Below are positions 25,348 through 35,525 of a DNA stretch of 64,000 nucleotides, one piece after another. The DNA is from Streptomyces sp. ML-6. Its GTDB lineage: Bacteria > Actinomycetota > Actinomycetes > Streptomycetales > Streptomycetaceae. The stretch is taken from contig NZ_JAOTIK010000002.1 of assembly GCF_030116705.1 (NCBI RefSeq), positions 1-64,000 on the forward strand, read 5' to 3'. The position numbers were made by a program, and so were the translations under genes. The notes beneath the pieces are model-generated. The model was not told the origin of the DNA. It ran no database searches and saw nothing but the letters and a program-made list of their open reading frames with translations. Position 1 is the stretch's first letter. Each line of letters opens with the position of its first letter.

Positions 25348-27965
25348 CCGCGAACTCGCTGCTGCCCCTCTACACCGAACGTTCCGACCGCGAGGGCCGT
25401 GACAGGCTGGAGATCCTCACCGCGCTGATCAGTGCCCCCTTTTTCGACCCGATCTTCCGTGGAGTACTCGTCCGGGTTCCCCAAGACCACTCCGTCTACC
25501 AGTGGGGATGCGTCGTCGGCGCCTGCGAACGCGTCCGCTCCGGAGGGACGGACCTGTGCTCCAACCATCTCCGGCAGTGGGGAAAGGCGCGGGAATCGGG
25601 CACGACCCGGGCGGAGTTCCTCACTGCGGCACAGCCGCTGTCCCGGGCCGAGTTCGAGCGCGAGGGCCCGTGCTCGATCTGCCCCGATCGGCCGGCGGAG
25701 CCGCGAACCGACCTGCGGTTGTGCCGCGCCCACTACAGCTCCTGGAAGTACTACGTCGCCCCGCGCGATTCCGGGGCGGACTTTGAGCAGTGGGCTGCTG
25801 AACAGGAGCCCCGCGGGGGTTACGGCAACTGCAAGGTCACGGTCTGCCCCGGGCTGGCGGAGTCGCCGCTGGGTTTGTGCAGCTGGCACTGGCACCGTTA
25901 CAAGCGCGACCGCCGCCCCGGCGGGGCGGCCCTTCCGGCCAGCTGGTGGCAGCGATACGAGAGCCAGGGACGCTCCGTCCCCGTCTCCTGCACGGACGAG
26001 AACGCCTTCCGCACCTGGTGCGCGAGGGTCGATCCGGCCCCGAGGCCGGGACTGGTCAACCTGCGCGGTCTGCGGCCGCTGCTGCGAGCCGAGATCCAGT
26101 ACACCCTGTTCGCCCACACCCAGCAGGACCGGCACAGCATCTGGCGCCTGGACTGGATCCAGAAGCTCGTCAACCTCGCGCGAGAGCGCGACGCCGGCTC
26201 GCTGACCGACCTGGACTTGGACGACTTCCCGCGGTTTCACACCTCGATTGTGAAGAAGATGCTCCACTACCTGCGGCTGGTCTACTTCACCCCCGAGCAG
26301 ACGCGGGACGCCGGGTTCCTCGAGACCGACCACTTCGGCATCCGCTTCCCTCACCGGGCCAGCCACATCGACCTGACCCGCATCACCCAGCGCTGGCTGC
26401 GTGACCTGCTCTGGGACTACACCGCCGAGCTCATCCGCTCGCCCCACCGCCCACGCACCGCAGTGCCCATCGACGGCATCCGCCGGGCCTGCACCGAGCT
26501 GAGCGCGTTCATAGAGGTCGACGCCCCCGGCGGCGGCCACGACCCGAGCGCCTTGCGGGTGGAGCACATGCACCGGTTCATCGCCGATCAGCGCCATCGT
26601 GAACGCCACGGGCTGCCCTCGCTGGTGATGAAGGGGCTCTACGGAAAGCCGTCGACGGTCACCTCCGTCACCCGCACCGACGTGTTCAACGGCGTCCGCA
26701 AGCTGCTGCGGAACGCGATGGAGAACGGCGCCGCCGAACGGCTCGGCCTGGACCGCGAGTTCATCATCGCCATGCCATTCGCCGGCGGCGAGCCGCTGCG
26801 AGCCCGGCGTCCGTTTCCCGACGAGGTCGCCCGAGCCCTGGCCGACGAGGCCAACCTCGCCCAGCTCACAGAGCAGTACGACCCCGATGACCAGGGGATG
26901 CGGGACGTCTGGGAGACCATCGTGCTGACCGGCCGCCGCGTGAACGAGGTCCTCAAGCTGCGCTGGAACTGCATCGGCCGCTACGGCGGCCTGCCGATGT
27001 TCTGGCACGACCAGACCAAGGTCGGCAACTACGACACCGCAATCCGTATCCCCGACCGGCTCTACGACCTCCTCGCCGAACGGCAGCGCAAGACACTGGA
27101 CCGGTTCGTCGCCCGGCACGGACGCCGCCCGACCGGCACCGAACGCGCTCAGCTTGCCCTGTTCACCAGCAAGGTCCGCAACCCCGACGGCGCTACCGCT
27201 CTGTCCTACCAGTGGTTCCACCGAAGGTTCCGGGAGTGGGCCACCGAGCTCGACCTCGGCCAGCTCGTCCCCCATCAGGCTCGCCACACTCTGGCCACCA
27301 GCCTGCTTCGGGCCGGGGCGAGCCTCACCCACATCCGCCGCTATCTCGGCCAGGTCTCGGACCGGATGGCCGAGCACTACGTCCACCTGACCAGCGAAGA
27401 CCTGGAGAACGTCCTCCAGCACGTCTGGGTCACCGGCCCCGGCACCGCCCAACCCGGCGAACTCCTCGCCGGAGAGACCACCCCACTCACCCGAGAGCAG
27501 GCCCAGGCCCTCGCCATCGACCTCTCACGCCGCAGCACCCCCTCCGAGGGCGGGTTCTGCACCTTCCAGCCCGTCGTCGACGGCGGCGCCTGCCCCTGGA
27601 ACCTCGACTGCCACAACTGCGACAAGTTCGTCCTCTCCGGCGCCGACCTCCTCTACTGGCGGCGCAAACGCGAACAGTGGCGGCTGCTGGCCGAAGGCGC
27701 CCCGGACGACGCGATCGCCGACTATCTCCACCGCTACTTCGAGCCCACAGCCCGCGCCATCGACGGCCTGGAGAAGGCCCTGGTCGGCCTCGGCCTCCTC
27801 GGCGACGCCCTCGCCCTTGACCTGCGCAAACCCCAGGACTACTTCCACCGCGTGTGGTCCACGGCCTTCCGCGCCGCCGACCTCGCCGACGCGGGCGACG
27901 ACGAGCAGAGCGAGTACAGCGATACGTGCACAACCGACAACGACCCCGAGCAGGACATCGCATGA
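25344..27965 (+). CDS. tnpB: Tyrosine recombinase, TnpB of the Tn554-like element, with zinc-finger regions
   Basis: 873 residues, longer than the roughly 630 of staphylococcal TnpB. The N-terminus has three Cys-rich units with similar spacing (CVVGACERVR...LCSNH, CSICPDRPAE...LCRAH, CKVTVCPGLA...LCSWH), which look like small zinc fingers. The catalytic domain lies at about 480-690, with Arg in TGRRVNEVLKL, HxxR in HQARHTL and Tyr near residue 679 (AEHYVHLT). A further Cys group (CPWNLDCHNC) follows and then a helical tail. It probably forms a hetero-complex with TnpA. Confidence 0.88.
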   Translation: MTANSLLPLYTERSDREGRDRLEILTALISAPFFDPIFRGVLVRVPQDHSVYQWGCVVGACERVRSGGTDLCSNHLRQWGKARESGTTRAEFLTAAQPLSRAEFEREGPCSICPDRPAEPRTDLRLCRAHYSSWKYYVAPRDSGADFEQWAAEQEPRGGYGNCKVTVCPGLAESPLGLCSWHWHRYKRDRRPGGAALPASWWQRYESQGRSVPVSCTDENAFRTWCARVDPAPRPGLVNLRGLRPLLRAEIQYTLFAHTQQDRHSIWRLDWIQKLVNLARERDAGSLTDLDLDDFPRFHTSIVKKMLHYLRLVYFTPEQTRDAGFLETDHFGIRFPHRASHIDLTRITQRWLRDLLWDYTAELIRSPHRPRTAVPIDGIRRACTELSAFIEVDAPGGGHDPSALRVEHMHRFIADQRHRERHGLPSLVMKGLYGKPSTVTSVTRTDVFNGVRKLLRNAMENGAAERLGLDREFIIAMPFAGGEPLRARRPFPDEVARALADEANLAQLTEQYDPDDQGMRDVWETIVLTGRRVNEVLKLRWNCIGRYGGLPMFWHDQTKVGNYDTAIRIPDRLYDLLAERQRKTLDRFVARHGRRPTGTERAQLALFTSKVRNPDGATALSYQWFHRRFREWATELDLGQLVPHQARHTLATSLLRAGASLTHIRRYLGQVSDRMAEHYVHLTSEDLENVLQHVWVTGPGTAQPGELLAGETTPLTREQAQALAIDLSRRSTPSEGGFCTFQPVVDGGACPWNLDCHNCDKFVLSGADLLYWRRKREQWRLLAEGAPDDAIADYLHRYFEPTARAIDGLEKALVGLGLLGDALALDLRKPQDYFHRVWSTAFRAADLADAGDDEQSEYSDTCTTDNDPEQDIA

Positions 27966-28549
27966 AGACCTCTGCCGTTCCAGAACCCCGCACGGCCGCC
28001 GCCCTGGCCGCCCGCCGCCACAAGACCGAGACCGCCCTGAAGCGGGTCCGTGAAGCCATCATCCGGCTCCGGCGTGAGAAGGCCCAGGTCAGCGTGACCG
28101 CCGTCGCCCGTCGAGCGGACGTCTCCCGCACCTTCCTCTACGACAATCCCGAGGCCAGAGCCGTCATCGCCTCCGCGATGGCCGAGGCTGGAGAGCGCCG
28201 GACCCAGTTGCTCGCCGACCAGGGCGAGGAACGTGAGGCGACCTGGCGTGAACGCGCTCTGAATGCCGAAGACGCCCTCAAGACCGCTCACAGCGAGATC
28301 CTCGCCCAGCGGAATCGCATCGGTGAACTCATCGGCCAGGTGCGGGACTTGGAGGCCGAATGGGCCGAGGAGGCCGTCCAGCGGATCACTACCGAGAACA
28401 CCACCCTCAAACAGCGAGTCCGTCAGCTCACGGCCGACAACCGCAGCCTTGACGAGCGGCTCAAGGCGGCCCGCTCCAACCTCCGCTTCCAGGACCGCCG
28501 CGTCGCTGACCTCGAAGCCCGGATCGTTGACCCAGCGTCAGGCATCTGA
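27962..28549 (+). CDS. tnpC: TnpC-like DNA-binding coiled-coil protein
   Basis: 195 residues from ATG 27962 (ATGA overlap with tnpB). The N-terminal half has a helix-turn-helix (VSVTAVARRADVSRTFLYDN). The second half is a long coiled coil (NRIGELIGQVRDLEAEWAEE onwards). This matches the third gene of Tn554-type elements (DUF6262-like), which affects the frequency and orientation of insertion. It completes the tnpA-tnpB-tnpC operon. Confidence 0.8.
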   Translation: MKTSAVPEPRTAAALAARRHKTETALKRVREAIIRLRREKAQVSVTAVARRADVSRTFLYDNPEARAVIASAMAEAGERRTQLLADQGEEREATWRERALNAEDALKTAHSEILAQRNRIGELIGQVRDLEAEWAEEAVQRITTENTTLKQRVRQLTADNRSLDERLKAARSNLRFQDRRVADLEARIVDPASGI

Positions 28550-28573
28550 CCTCGCCTTCGCTCTTCCGGCCTC

Positions 28574-28605
28574 ATGGCCCGTTCTCCGTCCGGTGGACGG
28601 GCCAT
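28574..28605. terminator. Bidirectional hairpin between tnpC and ptuB
   Basis: ATGGCCCGT (28574-28582) pairs with ACGGGCCAT (28597-28605). It lies between convergent genes and can serve both strands. Confidence 0.7.
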
Positions 28606-28634
28606 GTCGGCGTACACGTGAAAGTGGCCTGCAG

Positions 28635-29476
28635 TCACTCCAGGAATCCTCCGTTACAGAAGGCACCATCCGCTGCGAGGGTCCGGTAGGTCACGCCTTC
28701 CCACCCGTTGGGTTGGACAGCGAGTCGAGTGGCGGCTTCGGCCGCGAGGTATTCGTGCACGAGCTCCTTGCCGCCAGCCTTGAACTGTCCTTCGAGGGTG
28801 TGTTGGATGTTCCTCAGGGTCCGGTTGGCCTGCACTGCGTAGGTCTTCGCCAACCCGAACATAGTGAAGTGGTGCGTGGCCCGGGCTATGAGGCCCTGCC
28901 CCCATGTTGGTGGCGGGGTCACGAAGAACTCCAGCCGCACGGGGGCGTCGTGAATGACTTTGGCCTGCAGCCAGGTCACGTCGTCGATACGGTCGAGATA
29001 CGGGTGTAAAGGTGTGGTCTCAACCGTGGTCGGCTTTTGATCGCCTTTGATGTGGTTGCAGTCGCTGCAGGCTGGCACCAGATTGAGTGGGGCCACGCAA
29101 AGAGCGGGGAAGGACATCTTAGGCAGGACGTGGTCGAGCTGACGGACGGTTCCGTGCCCGCACAGGGGGCACCTCTCGTCGACGGGGGCGCCCATGAGCT
29201 TGTCATAGATTAGGCGGCCCTTTTGGTTCCCCGCATCCCGTTCTCGTACGCCCAGGTCACGGCGGCCTTGTCGTCGATGCCTGGAACCTTGAACTCGGCG
29301 GCTTCCAGGGCGTGCAACGTCTGGCTGTGGGCTGCTTCCCGGAAGCGCTCTCCTGCAGCTTCGACGGCTTCGGCCGCGGCTGTCAACTTCTCTTGCCGAC
29401 TGGTGTCCCGGGTGCTGCTCACACATGCGTCGTAGCTCTCGCGGGCTGTCTCGGCGGGGGGCTCCAGCGGCCACAT
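28635..29476 (-). pseudogene. ptuB: PtuB-like HNH nuclease of a Septu system, one frameshift
   Basis: From ATG 29476, overlapping the ptuA stop, the product starts MWPLEPPAETARESYDACVS. It reads to VTWAYENGMRGTK, where the frame closes after four codons. The continuation KGRLIYDKLMG lies one frame back at the run CCAAAAGGG (about 29218). The HNH nuclease with its Cys pairs follows (CPLCGHGT, DHVLPK, CSDCNHIKG). In Septu, PtuB is the effector nuclease that assembles with PtuA. One missing A in the A-run would restore about 280 residues, so this may be an assembly error. Confidence 0.75.
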
Positions 29477-31034
29477 CAGCGGCTCTCTCCTGCGGCCTTG
29501 TCTGCGAGGAGGATCCGCACCAGCCCCTTGGCCTCGCCGCCCAGCTGGCCGCCGAAGTGGGCAAGGACTTCTTCGTAGGTGCCATGGGCCCTGACCGCCC
29601 TTTTGACTTCCGCGTAGAAGCCGGACTCCTTCACCTCCAAGCCGAAGATCTCGTGTGTGAGGACACCGACGTTCTCACCGAAAGTCTCGATGGTGGGCCG
29701 CTCGGCCTGACGGTTGCCCCAACGGCTCAGTTTCCAGATGCAGGAGCGGGGGACCTCTTGGAGGACGACAGGGGAGTGGGTGGCGATGACCGCGACTGCG
29801 TTGCGGTCATCCATCAGGTACGACAACGTCCTGATGAAGGAAGATAGGAGCGGTGGGTGCAGGTGGGCCTCGGGTTCGTCTAGGAGCACCAGGGACTGCT
29901 CGGCCACGAGCGTGGCCAGCTTCGTGATGGTCAGCAGCACGATCGAGTGGCCTGAACTGAGTTGGCCAAAGATCCTTCGGGCTGCCTCTTGATCGCTCTC
30001 CGTGAATGTCTGTGGCGACTGCTCACGGAGGCGTCGAGCGAAGTCATGGACGGGGAGGCGGCGAAATGCGGGTCACTGCTCAGAATGCGCAGGGCATGGA
30101 CCCACCGTCCGAGCCGTCCGGCCGCCCAAACCTCTTTGAGGCAACTGGCGAACTCCGAGCCCAGTTGTTCATGTGATTTGGGCTCGCCGAGGTTGTTCCC
30201 AGCGCTAGCGAGCCCCACGTACGCGTACGTGGTCGCTGCGTGGTCGGGGTCGCCAACCACACTGACGAAGGGGTCGAAGGCACTGAAGGTGACGGAGACG
30301 ACGTTGACGAAGGGTTCACCGTCCTCCGCGGTGGGGGTGGGGAGGTGTTCGATTCGGCCGGCATTGACGTCGGCGCGGTCAGGGTGGACGGCCGCTTGGG
30401 CCATGTTGCGCAGCAGGGTGGTTTTGCCGACTCCGTTGCGTCCGATCAGGACGTGAATGTTGCTGGACGGGGTGGTGCGGGGGGTGACCACGAAGCTGAG
30501 TGGCGGGGGCGGCGGGACGTCGCTGTCTGGCGCGGGAACGAGGTAGTTGAAGCGGTACTCGGTGAGCCGGGAACCACCGCTGGCGATGCGCTTGAACTGG
30601 GCCATGACCGTACGCTTCTCGACGCTGCGCAGCAGCGAGAGGGCCGTCACGTCGTATTGGAGGGCGAAGTCCAGACGCTTTGATGAGAGAGCGATATCAC
30701 CCAGTCCGATGAGGATCTCCAAGCGTACCTGGGTGCCGAGTTTCCTGATGCTGTCGTAGTACAGGTCGTCTTGGCCCAGGGAGAACAACTCGGGCCTGCG
30801 GAGGGAGTCAAGGTGCTCGAACTGCCCTACGGGGAGGGGACTGGGCCCCGGTTCCTGGGCGCCGAGGGCGATCTTGACGCGGCCCAGGCGCTGGATCTGT
30901 CTGTTTTCGTCCCGAAACCAGAGGTCGTAGCTGGTCTGGTAGCCGTGGTCGTCCCCGGCAACTGGGACGAGGATGGCTTCTTGGGGGCCTTCGTCCGACG
31001 GGGACTGTCGATCGGCTTGGACCACGAATCGCAC
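29476..31034 (-). pseudogene. ptuA: PtuA-like AAA ATPase of a Septu system, one frameshift
   Basis: From GTG 31034, with AGGAG upstream, a SMC/Rad50-like ATPase. Walker A is IGRNGVGKTTLLRN; Walker B and D-loop are LVLLDEPEAHLHPPLL; the switch His is in VIATHSP. The frame changes near 30063: SSDPHFAASPSM should continue RRLPVHDFARRLRE in the other frame. A single lost C in TTCGCCGCC explains it. PtuA binds nucleotide and holds PtuB; Septu protects against phages. Gene order ptuA-ptuB with a 1-base overlap matches known systems. Confidence 0.75.
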
Positions 31035-31318
31035 AGGGTCTCCTGGGAGCCACTCAGGGGCGCCGAGCCTTGACGAAGCGGATGCGGCGCCGGGACTCGT
31101 GAACGGTATCTGGTCCTGGGGCCTGGTAGCGGCGTGTATTCAACTGCCGTGAGTTGAGCCCGTTCATCAATACTCGGCTGAACTTCGGGGAGTACGCGGA
31201 CAGCCGTCTCACGAGACCACACAGACGAACGACAGCAACTCTCCATCACGGACATGTAGTCTATGAATCGTCGCAGTTCAGAGCCGGTTTCCGAGCTCCT
31301 GCGGTCGGTAAACTGGAC
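31035..31318. other. Right end of the Tn554-like element
   Basis: No gene of its own. It contains the ptuA promoter region, the terminal repeat at 31301-31312 and the 6-bp core CTGGAC at 31313-31318. An open frame that runs into the tnsC remainder is fortuitous. Confidence 0.6.
31301..31312 (-). repeat. Right terminal inverted repeat of the Tn554-like element
   Basis: GCGGTCGGTAAA, exact reverse complement of the left end at 24046-24057. Confidence 0.9.
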
Positions 31319-31819
31319 GACATCCACCTCCTGGACACCCGCACCCGCGTGGGCGCCGAGACGTCCGACCAGATGAAGTACCTGTCCGAACGTGTCGGCG
31401 CCACCTTCGTCTACGCCGGAGTCGCCGTCGAGGACTCGCCCCTGCTGAGCGGAATCCGCGGGGCGCAGCTGGCGGGGCGGTTCAAGCTCCTGTCCAACCC
31501 TCCCCTGGCATACGGGAGTCGGGAGCAGCAGGCAGCGTGGCGCGGGCTGCTGGACGGCATGGAGAACGCGCTGCGTCTTGAGCGGCACCGTCCCGGATCG
31601 CTGGGGCGCATGGCCCGCTATCTGCACGAGCGCACCGGCGGGCGGCTCGGGAGTCTGTCCGCGCTGATCCGCGAAGGAGCGATCACCGCGATTCTGGACG
31701 GCACCGAGAAGATCACCAAGAAACAACTCGATGCCGTCCGTCTCGACCATCTCGCTGAGCAGGATGCACGGCCCCCAGCCGAGCAGGCCCCGTCCGGCCA
31801 CTCCCGGACGGCCGCCTGA
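31319..31819 (+). pseudogene. tnsC: TnsC/TniB AAA ATPase, C-terminal part
   Basis: 166 residues that continue the tnsC half ending at 24045. It opens with DIHLLDTRTRV, the rest of Walker B, and keeps the sensor-like region GATFVYAGVAVEDSPLLSG and the C-terminal TnsB/TniQ-facing domain (GSLGRMARYLHERTGGRLGS). No start codon or ribosome site of its own is evident, so it is probably not translated as a useful protein. TniQ lies 98 bases downstream. Confidence 0.85.
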
Positions 31820-31917
31820 ACAGCACGTACTCGCCCCTGCCTCTTGTTCTGCTTGTTTGGTGGACGTCCCCATCTGCGGGCGTCCACCGGCCAGTCGAAA
31901 GCTGACCTCACCACGCT

Positions 31918-33021
31918 ATGCCCCTGTCCCCACCTGTCCAAAGCCGCCTGGCCGCGGGCGCGATACGCACCGCGCCCCTCGAAGGCGAGACGACCGCTTC
32001 ATGGATCACCCGGTGCGCAGCCCGCTACCACCTGCCCGCAAGTCCTTACCTCCGAGCCGTCCTTCAGCAAGAGGGCCGCGCCACTGTGAGCGGCCGGAGC
32101 GCGCTGGGCGCCGAGCTCTACCTCAATGCCGCGGCCCGCGAACGCGTGGCCGCCTACAGCCGCATCGAGGAGCAGGTCCTGGCACGCGTACTGCCCGCCT
32201 GGCCGCTCGACCTGGATGTTCTACGGCACCACACCGGGCCGGCCGCGCACTGGCAGTCCCCCACCACGCACACGGCCGCGTCGGTCATGGCCGGGTGCCT
32301 CAAATGCACCGCACCACGCAGCCGCGGACAGCAGGTATGGCAGTACCGGGGCCGGCACCAGCGCGTCTGCCACACGCATCGCATCTGGCTCGTCGGCGGC
32401 GAGGCGGGCTACACCGGACCGACCCAGATACCGCTCGATCACCTGGGCCAACACGAAGCCGCCCGCATCCTGGCCGCACACCGACGCCACCAGGACCTCA
32501 CCGACCCAGGCGGCATAGCCGCCGAGGCGTGGCTGTGGGCCCGCGGCACCATCCAACACCTCTACACCGACCAGAAATTGATGTCGGGCACTGTGCCGGT
32601 TTCGTGGAACAAGCGCCTTGACGCCCTGGCCGCACAGGCCGGTCGTATGGGCAAGGTGTGGCCGTGGTGGATCATCGCCCGCGACCTGGTCACCTATCCC
32701 GAGACCTTCGCTCTGGCCGAAGCCCTCACCGCGATGACCGCGGACGCGGACGCGTACCAACACGCCGCAGCCGAAGAGCACTTGGCTGGCCTTCTGTCCG
32801 ACGCACTCCGGACGAACACCGGCCCAGACCCCGCCGACGAGGCGGGAACCCTCGCTCGATGGCTCGCCCGACACGCACGCAGCGAACTACAGCGCTGGCT
32901 GAACAGCCGCCACGGCGACGCGAGCGCGGCACCCCTGCACGTGGCGCCCCTGACCTGGGCCCTCAAACGACACGCCGACCGTCAGGGCTGCGAGGCGGAC
33001 GGGGTGTCCGGCCCGGTGTAA
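31918..33021 (+). CDS. tniQ: TniQ/TnsD-family target selector
   Basis: 367 residues from ATG 31918; an in-frame TGA lies 15 bases upstream. The N-terminus (APLEGETTASWITRCAARYH) is the TniQ opening motif. A zinc-binding pair, CLKC with CHTH, follows. The C-terminal half is helical and would bind target DNA. In Tn7-like elements this family picks the insertion site and recruits TnsC. There are no Cas genes nearby, so a CRISPR-guided version is not supported. The 3' end overlaps the convergent GNAT gene by 40 bases. Confidence 0.8.
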   Translation: MPLSPPVQSRLAAGAIRTAPLEGETTASWITRCAARYHLPASPYLRAVLQQEGRATVSGRSALGAELYLNAAARERVAAYSRIEEQVLARVLPAWPLDLDVLRHHTGPAAHWQSPTTHTAASVMAGCLKCTAPRSRGQQVWQYRGRHQRVCHTHRIWLVGGEAGYTGPTQIPLDHLGQHEAARILAAHRRHQDLTDPGGIAAEAWLWARGTIQHLYTDQKLMSGTVPVSWNKRLDALAAQAGRMGKVWPWWIIARDLVTYPETFALAEALTAMTADADAYQHAAAEEHLAGLLSDALRTNTGPDPADEAGTLARWLARHARSELQRWLNSRHGDASAAPLHVAPLTWALKRHADRQGCEADGVSGPV

Positions 33022-33881
33022 GAGAACCGGTACCCGGCGAAGTCGCCGACGTGGATGTATCCGAGGCGCTGATAGAGAGCGTTACTGGTGGGGTTGTCCG
33101 GGTCCGTGAACAGGACAACGTCCGTCGCGCCCGCGGCCAACGCGGCGCGGCTCGCCTCGGCGGTCACGGCGCCCGCGAATCCGCGGCCCCTCAGGTGGGA
33201 TGGGGTGTAGACGGGGTCCAGCCGGATCATGCCGCCGACAAGCGAGGTCGTGGCTGCCATGGAGACGGGAGTGCCGTCCGAGGTATGCCAGAACGTGAAG
33301 TGCCGGTCACCGAAACGCGAGTCGACCCAACGACCGGCATCGATCAAATCGATGGAGGACTGCTCTTTGACATCCACGCAGAACTCGCGGCACCAGCGCA
33401 CAACTTGCTCATGGTCTGTCCCGTCCGCGATACGCCCCTGTCCCTCGGGGCGGGGCTGCGGTGGGGTGAGCGTACCGAGACGGTAGAGGTGAGTCCGCCA
33501 GAAGATCTCCGATACTGCTCCTGTGCGCTGCTGCCATGCCCGTGCGAAAACGGTGGCGGTGTCGTGGTCCGCAATGACGTTCACCGGCAAGTGGCCCTGC
33601 CGGGTCAGACGGGCAGCGAGGCCATCGGCCTGCGAGGCAGAGAGCGGGGTAAGGCCCAAACGGCCACGCGGAGTGCGGTAGAAGATGGCGCGGACCTCGC
33701 CTTGTGACGCAAACCAGCCGAAGACGGCCGCCTCGGCCTGTGCGCCTGTACCGCTGACACGCAGCTTCTCGATGTCCGTCAACGGCGTGTTGTGGAGAGC
33801 AGGCCGCGAGCGCAGAAAGTCCCCGGTGTGAGCGAGGAAGACATCGATGTCTTCAGTGAGTTGCCAGTCATCCGTGAGCAT
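32982..33881 (-). CDS. GNAT-family N-acetyltransferase
   Basis: 299 residues from ATG 33881 with GGTGGA upstream. The N-terminal half is a divergent domain. The C-terminal half is a full GNAT fold with acetyl-CoA loop YTPSHLRGRGFAGAVTAE and the late strand-helix NPTSNALYQRLGYIHVGDF. Two-lobed GNATs of this size are common in Streptomyces. Substrate unknown. It may be cargo of the Tn7-like element, as it lies just behind tniQ. Confidence 0.8.
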   Translation of the reverse strand: MLTDDWQLTEDIDVFLAHTGDFLRSRPALHNTPLTDIEKLRVSGTGAQAEAAVFGWFASQGEVRAIFYRTPRGRLGLTPLSASQADGLAARLTRQGHLPVNVIADHDTATVFARAWQQRTGAVSEIFWRTHLYRLGTLTPPQPRPEGQGRIADGTDHEQVVRWCREFCVDVKEQSSIDLIDAGRWVDSRFGDRHFTFWHTSDGTPVSMAATTSLVGGMIRLDPVYTPSHLRGRGFAGAVTAEASRAALAAGATDVVLFTDPDNPTSNALYQRLGYIHVGDFAGYRFSYTGPDTPSASQP

Positions 33882-34140
33882 GCTGCATGGTCCACCAAGG
33901 CAGTAGCCCCACGCACCCCTCCGTGTGGGTTCCAGCACACGCTTCATACCCACACTCGGTAGAGCTGACCAGCCGCCCAACCAACCTGCACACCCGCCAC
34001 ACCACACAAGCCACAGGCCTACGCGGCGCCCGCAGTGCACCACCAGGACGTCATCCCGCTGATCAGGAAAACTGACTCAGCTCCCATGGGCTATCACTCA
34101 GCCCATCTGAAAAACACCAGGCCACACCACCACCCAAAGA
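33882..34140. other. Intergenic region upstream of the GNAT gene
   Basis: No gene is seen. It should contain the promoter of the minus-strand GNAT gene and the breakpoint of the truncated IS3 element to the right. Confidence 0.3.
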
Positions 34141-34805
<665 letters not shown>

Positions 34806-34855
34806 GACTCGATCCTTTCATGAAATCGAGTCTCCACTTCACCCGGGGCGGTTCA

Positions 34856-35460
34856 CCCGGGCGCGTGCACACAAGCTGGTCGGCGAGCTCTCTGATGACG
34901 CTTGGGTCCGTGTGAGCTGCGGGGACGGCGCCCACGGGCCGCGTGAATACCACTGGGCGGCGGCCCCGATCCGGCCCTGGCGGCGGGAAGGCTGGGACCA
35001 CTGGTTACTGGCACGGCGCAGCCTCACCGACCCCACGGACATCGCCTACTACATCTGCTTCTCCCCTGCCGGGACCCCGTTGGAGGAACTCGCGCGGACA
35101 GCGGGGTCCCGGTGGATGGTCGAGGAGTGTTTCCAGACGGCGAAGAACGAAACCGGGCTCGATCACTACCAGGTCCGCAGTTACACCGCGTGGTACCGGC
35201 ATATAACCCTCTCCATGGCCGCCCTCGCCTTCCTCGCCATCCTGCGAGCGGAGGCAAAAAAGGGGATCCAGACACCGGCCATACTCAATCGCTCATACCC
35301 ATGACCATGAATGAGGCCCGGCGAATCTTCAACCGCGTCTCTTCCCCCATTCACCACCACATTCAGCACGTACTCGCGTGGTCGCTATGGCGAAGAAGGA
35401 GTCAAGCACGAGCCCGTACCAGCCATTACCAACGCAGAGGACATCACGAAGTGTCGTTGC
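34856..35460 (+). pseudogene. IS701-family transposase, C-terminal remnant (copy 1)
   Basis: The N-terminal half is missing; the visible part starts about ARAHKLVGELSDDAWVRVSC and includes the conserved WMVEECFQTAKNETGLDHYQ. The frame ends at 35304, but the family tail (LIPMTMNEARRIFNRVSSPI, then SQARARTSHYQRRG) continues in the -1 frame after the run GCAAAAAAGGGG near 35257. The same -1 relation occurs in the two other IS701 copies here. Confidence 0.8.
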
Positions 35461-35525
35461 AGTATGCATCCCGTACGCGATCGTGCAGGACGGAGTCGTA
35501 CGCGACTGGGGACGTTCAGTGGTAC

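Larger units (their letters stand above)
24046..31312. mobile_element. Tn554-like transposon carrying a Septu defence pair
   Basis: The element starts TTTACCGACCGC (24046-24057) and ends GCGGTCGGTAAA (31301-31312), perfect 12-bp inverted repeats. Outside them are the 6-bp sequences ATCGAC (24040-24045) and CTGGAC (31313-31318); removing the element and one of these restores the tnsC frame exactly. Unequal core sequences without a target duplication fit tyrosine-recombinase transposition as known for Tn554. Contents: tnpA, tnpB and tnpC on the plus strand, then ptuB and ptuA on the minus strand. A further copy of TTTACCGACCG at 24114-24124 may be a recombinase arm site. Confidence 0.88.

Noticed and set aside
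24169..28549. RIT-type trio of tyrosine recombinases
   Set aside because: Only two genes carry the recombinase catalytic residues; the third is a coiled-coil HTH protein, as in Tn554.
31154..31318. Start of an independent gene covering the right tnsC half
   Set aside because: The first 55 codons come from the non-coding transposon end and match nothing; only the part from 31319 belongs to a protein family.
20496..33021. CRISPR-associated transposon
   Set aside because: TniQ is present, but no Cas12k or Cascade gene and no repeat array was seen.
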